Positions 5,733 to 7,075 of a stretch of 7,075 nt of DNA are shown here, piece after piece; the stretch's first letter is position 1; every line of letters begins with the position of its first letter. A program made the position numbers and the translations under genes. The notes below the pieces were generated by a model. That model saw only the letters and a list, made by a program, of their open reading frames with translations, did not search any database and had not been told where the DNA came from. This DNA comes from UBA5500 sp023622465 (GTDB lineage Bacteria; Bacillota; UBA994; UBA5500). The DNA is taken from assembly GCA_023622465.1 (NCBI GenBank), contig JAMNZE010000057.1, positions 1 through 7,075 of the forward strand, read 5' to 3'.

Positions 5733-5909
5733 TCGGTACTCGGATTTTGGAAATCTACCCGAGTTTTGAGCCCCTTTTATCACATGCGGGCTGCCGATTA
5801 TTTTTTCGGCGAAACCGGGTTTCCCTGGTTGACCGCTCTCGGTTTTCTGATAGCCACCGCTGTCGTACTGCTCGCGGCAGAGCGCCGTTTTATGAACGAG
5901 GAATTATAA
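5730..5909 (+). pseudogene. In-frame C-terminal remainder of the permease after the TGA
   Basis: Directly after TGA 5730-5732 the same frame encodes 58 residues: SVLGFWKSTRVLSPFYH, then ADYFFGETG, then a hydrophobic helix at about PWLTALGFLIATAVVLLAAE and the end RRFMNEEL. This completes membrane segment 5 and supplies segment 6, as expected for an ABC-2 permease of 254 residues. No ribosome binding site precedes an internal start; the ATG at 5784 is internal, so independent translation is unlikely. It is either a dead gene end or made only by reading through the TGA. It ends 20 bases before the lipoprotein start, so transcription of the operon is not obviously broken. Confidence 0.8.
5738..5764 (+). 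other. Small hairpin just 3' of the in-frame TGA
   Basis: ACTCGG (5738-5743) pairs with CCGAGT (5759-5764). Inside, ATTT (5744-5747) can pair with AAAT (5751-5754) around a TGG loop, leaving CTAC as a one-sided bulge. The apical loop begins 15 bases after the TGA. A bacterial selenocysteine insertion element would sit in about this place, but the upper stem is short and all A/T, so the likeness is weak and the pairing may be chance. Confidence 0.3.
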
Positions 5910-5929
5910 GTTGATAGGGGGAGGAAAGC

Positions 5930-6331
5930 GTGGGCCAAAAATGGCGGTTGTGGGGGCTCTGTGTCTTAATTTGTGTAGCCATACTGCTGACAGGCTGCTC
6001 TAGCGGGATTCGCTTGGGCTGGGCAGGGAGTGATAGTATTGCTTCCATGCGGGCCCGATATACCCATTGGAGTGGTAGCAAACAAAAGCTGATCACTTTA
6101 GAAGCAAATGATGTGCTCGAGTTAACCTATAAGGCTAAGGTCAACAAGGGCAGCTTGATTATTGAGGTGTTACCACCTGAGGGTGATGCCTTGCTGGCAG
6201 TAAATCTGGAGCAAGACGCGGAGCAAACTGTTAAGTTGACAGCAGAAGAGGCGGGTAGGTATGTTGTAAAAGTTAGGGGCGAAGGCACCGGCGGCAGTTT
6301 TTCCATCTCTTGGACAAAACAGGAGAGGTAG
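5930..6331 (+). CDS. Small membrane lipoprotein with beta-rich domain, operon partner
   Basis: The 133-aa product starts at GTG 5930, preceded by GGGGGAGGAAAGC. It has a short charged N-region (MGQKWR), a hydrophobic core and the lipobox LTGC (20-23), so Cys 23 should be lipidated and the protein held on the outer face of the membrane. The mature part of about 110 residues looks like a compact beta-sandwich (YTHWSGSKQKLITLEANDVL, ELTYKAKVNKGSLIIEV, AGRYVVKVRGEGTGGSFSIS). The pattern of a YxxxxG start, repeated beta strands and a final GSFxISW resembles small uncharacterised clostridial lipoproteins. It lies 20 bases after the full permease frame and so is probably the last gene of the GntR/ABC unit. 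Its role is unknown; sensing or stabilising at the transporter's outer face is a guess. Confidence 0.85.
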   Translation: MGQKWRLWGLCVLICVAILLTGCSSGIRLGWAGSDSIASMRARYTHWSGSKQKLITLEANDVLELTYKAKVNKGSLIIEVLPPEGDALLAVNLEQDAEQTVKLTAEEAGRYVVKVRGEGTGGSFSISWTKQER

Positions 6332-6411
6332 TACCATGACCAGTGTCCTCAGGTGGGAAGGGAAGAGAATATTTTTGGCGTATATGTATTAAAAAGGAAG
6401 GAGGTTTGCTT

Positions 6412-7075
6412 ATGTTGCAGATAATAACCGATAGCTCTTGCGATTTGCCGGAAGAGCTGGTTGTTGAGCATAACATCCGTATTATACCCCTTACCATCAG
6501 TGTGGACGGTCGTGACTACTTGGAAAGGATGGATATTTCCCCCGAGACCTTTTACGCCCGTATGGCGGCCAGCCGGGAGTTGCCCAAGACATCGCAACCG
6601 CCGCCGGCAGCTTTCGCCGACGCTTTTCGTGAGCGAGCTGAGTATGGCCCGGTCATTTGCCTAACCATTTCCTCCGGCTTAAGCGGAACCTACGAGTCGG
6701 CCTGCTTAGGACGGGATTTGTCAGGGGTGGATGCCGCCGTCTTTGATACAGGGGCCGGTTCCTTGGGCCACGGCCTGCAAGTTTTGCGGGCCTGTAAAAT
6801 GGCCGCTGCCGGCTGCACCGTAGATGAGGTAATTGCGGAACTGACCGAGTGTCGGCGGCAGATGAAGATCTTGATTTTGCTAAACACCTTGGAGAACATA
6901 GTCAAAGGTGGGCGACTAAGCAAGTTTCAAGGCACGCTAGCCAATATCCTTAACATTAAACTGCTTTTACATAATGTGGATGGAAAAGTAGAGCTGTTAG
7001 AGCGGGTGCGGGGGAGTAGGCGATTTTATCGGCGGGTACTGGAAACGATGCAAGAGTTTTGCTCCGATATGAGTG
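6412..7075 (+). CDS. DegV family fatty-acid-binding protein, 3' partial
   Basis: The frame opens at ATG 6412 behind a strong site, GGAAGGAGG, 8 bases upstream, and is still open at the window edge. The 221 residues seen are about four fifths of a usual DegV protein of about 280. Family motifs are ITDSSCDLP (5-13), TSQPPPAAF (60-68), SSGLSGTY (88-94) and the second-domain stretch NTLENIVKGGRLSKFQ (158-173). The TSQP and SGLSGT elements line the pocket that binds a long-chain fatty acid. In Firmicutes related proteins (FakB) present fatty acids to the kinase FakA for phosphorylation and phospholipid synthesis; whether this one does so cannot be told. It lies 80 bases after the lipoprotein gene, with no evident terminator or convincing promoter between, so it may be cotranscribed or separate. 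Confidence 0.94.
   Translation, partial: MLQIITDSSCDLPEELVVEHNIRIIPLTISVDGRDYLERMDISPETFYARMAASRELPKTSQPPPAAFADAFRERAEYGPVICLTISSGLSGTYESACLGRDLSGVDAAVFDTGAGSLGHGLQVLRACKMAAAGCTVDEVIAELTECRRQMKILILLNTLENIVKGGRLSKFQGTLANILNIKLLLHNVDGKVELLERVRGSRRFYRRVLETMQEFCSDMS

Noticed and set aside
5700..5740. Frameshift as the cause of the permease break
   Set aside because: The good coding sequence before and after the TGA lies in the same frame, so no insertion or deletion is required; a single-base change or recoding explains it.
5729..5914. A + strand open frame of 61 codons just after the permease stop
   Set aside because: It is in a different frame from the permease remainder, has no ribosome binding site and encodes nothing recognisable; the true continuation is the permease frame itself (5733-5909).
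6332..6411. Promoter, terminator or small gene between the lipoprotein and DegV genes
   Set aside because: The stretch has an A/T-rich patch (6368-6395) but no convincing -35/-10 pair, hairpin or coding frame, apart from the DegV ribosome binding site at its end.
6690..6923. Minus-strand open frame inside the DegV gene
   Set aside because: It is antisense to conserved DegV sequence and shows no family features.

Overview
The window reads as chromosome of an anaerobic, probably spore-forming and motile Firmicute of the class Clostridia (Moorella / Peptococcaceae-like). The grounds are a flavodiiron-type oxygen/NO reductase, a LysM protein of the kind found in spore coats, a YtrA-type GntR/ABC operon, a DegV protein, strong AGGAGG-type ribosome binding sites and moderate GC. 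This placement is an inference from gene content only. No rRNA, tRNA, CRISPR array, transposase or phage gene was seen.

Layout. (1) Bases 1-363, + strand: the C-terminal end of a flavodiiron protein, closed by a perfect 12-bp hairpin (381-416) shared with the convergent gene. (2) 430-2943, - strand: an 837-aa protein joining a soluble methyl-accepting chemotaxis signalling domain to a complete family 5 solute-binding (oligopeptide/nickel type) domain, with no signal peptide or membrane segment. This is the most unusual gene here: it looks like a cytoplasmic chemoreceptor whose sensor is a solute-binding protein. (3) 3092-3700, - strand: a 202-aa LysM protein with an unrecognised second domain and an Arg/Lys-rich tail, likely a spore-coat or envelope protein. 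(4) 3862-5909, + strand: an overlapping operon of a GntR/YtrA-type repressor, an ABC ATPase and an ABC-2-type permease, followed by a small lipoprotein gene (5930-6331). A good sigma-A promoter sits in the divergent intergenic region, and its -10 lies inside nested inverted repeats that look like the repressor's own operator. (5) 6412 to the end, + strand: the N-terminal 221 residues of a DegV-family fatty-acid-binding protein.

The permease gene carries an in-frame TGA at codon 196, in the middle of predicted transmembrane segment 5. The same frame stays open for 58 more codons and encodes the expected last membrane helix. The cause could be a nonsense mutation, a sequence error or recoding. 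The repressor, ATPase, permease and lipoprotein probably form one envelope-stress or antibiotic-responsive unit like the Bacillus YtrA operon. The chemoreceptor and LysM genes point the other way and are probably controlled separately.
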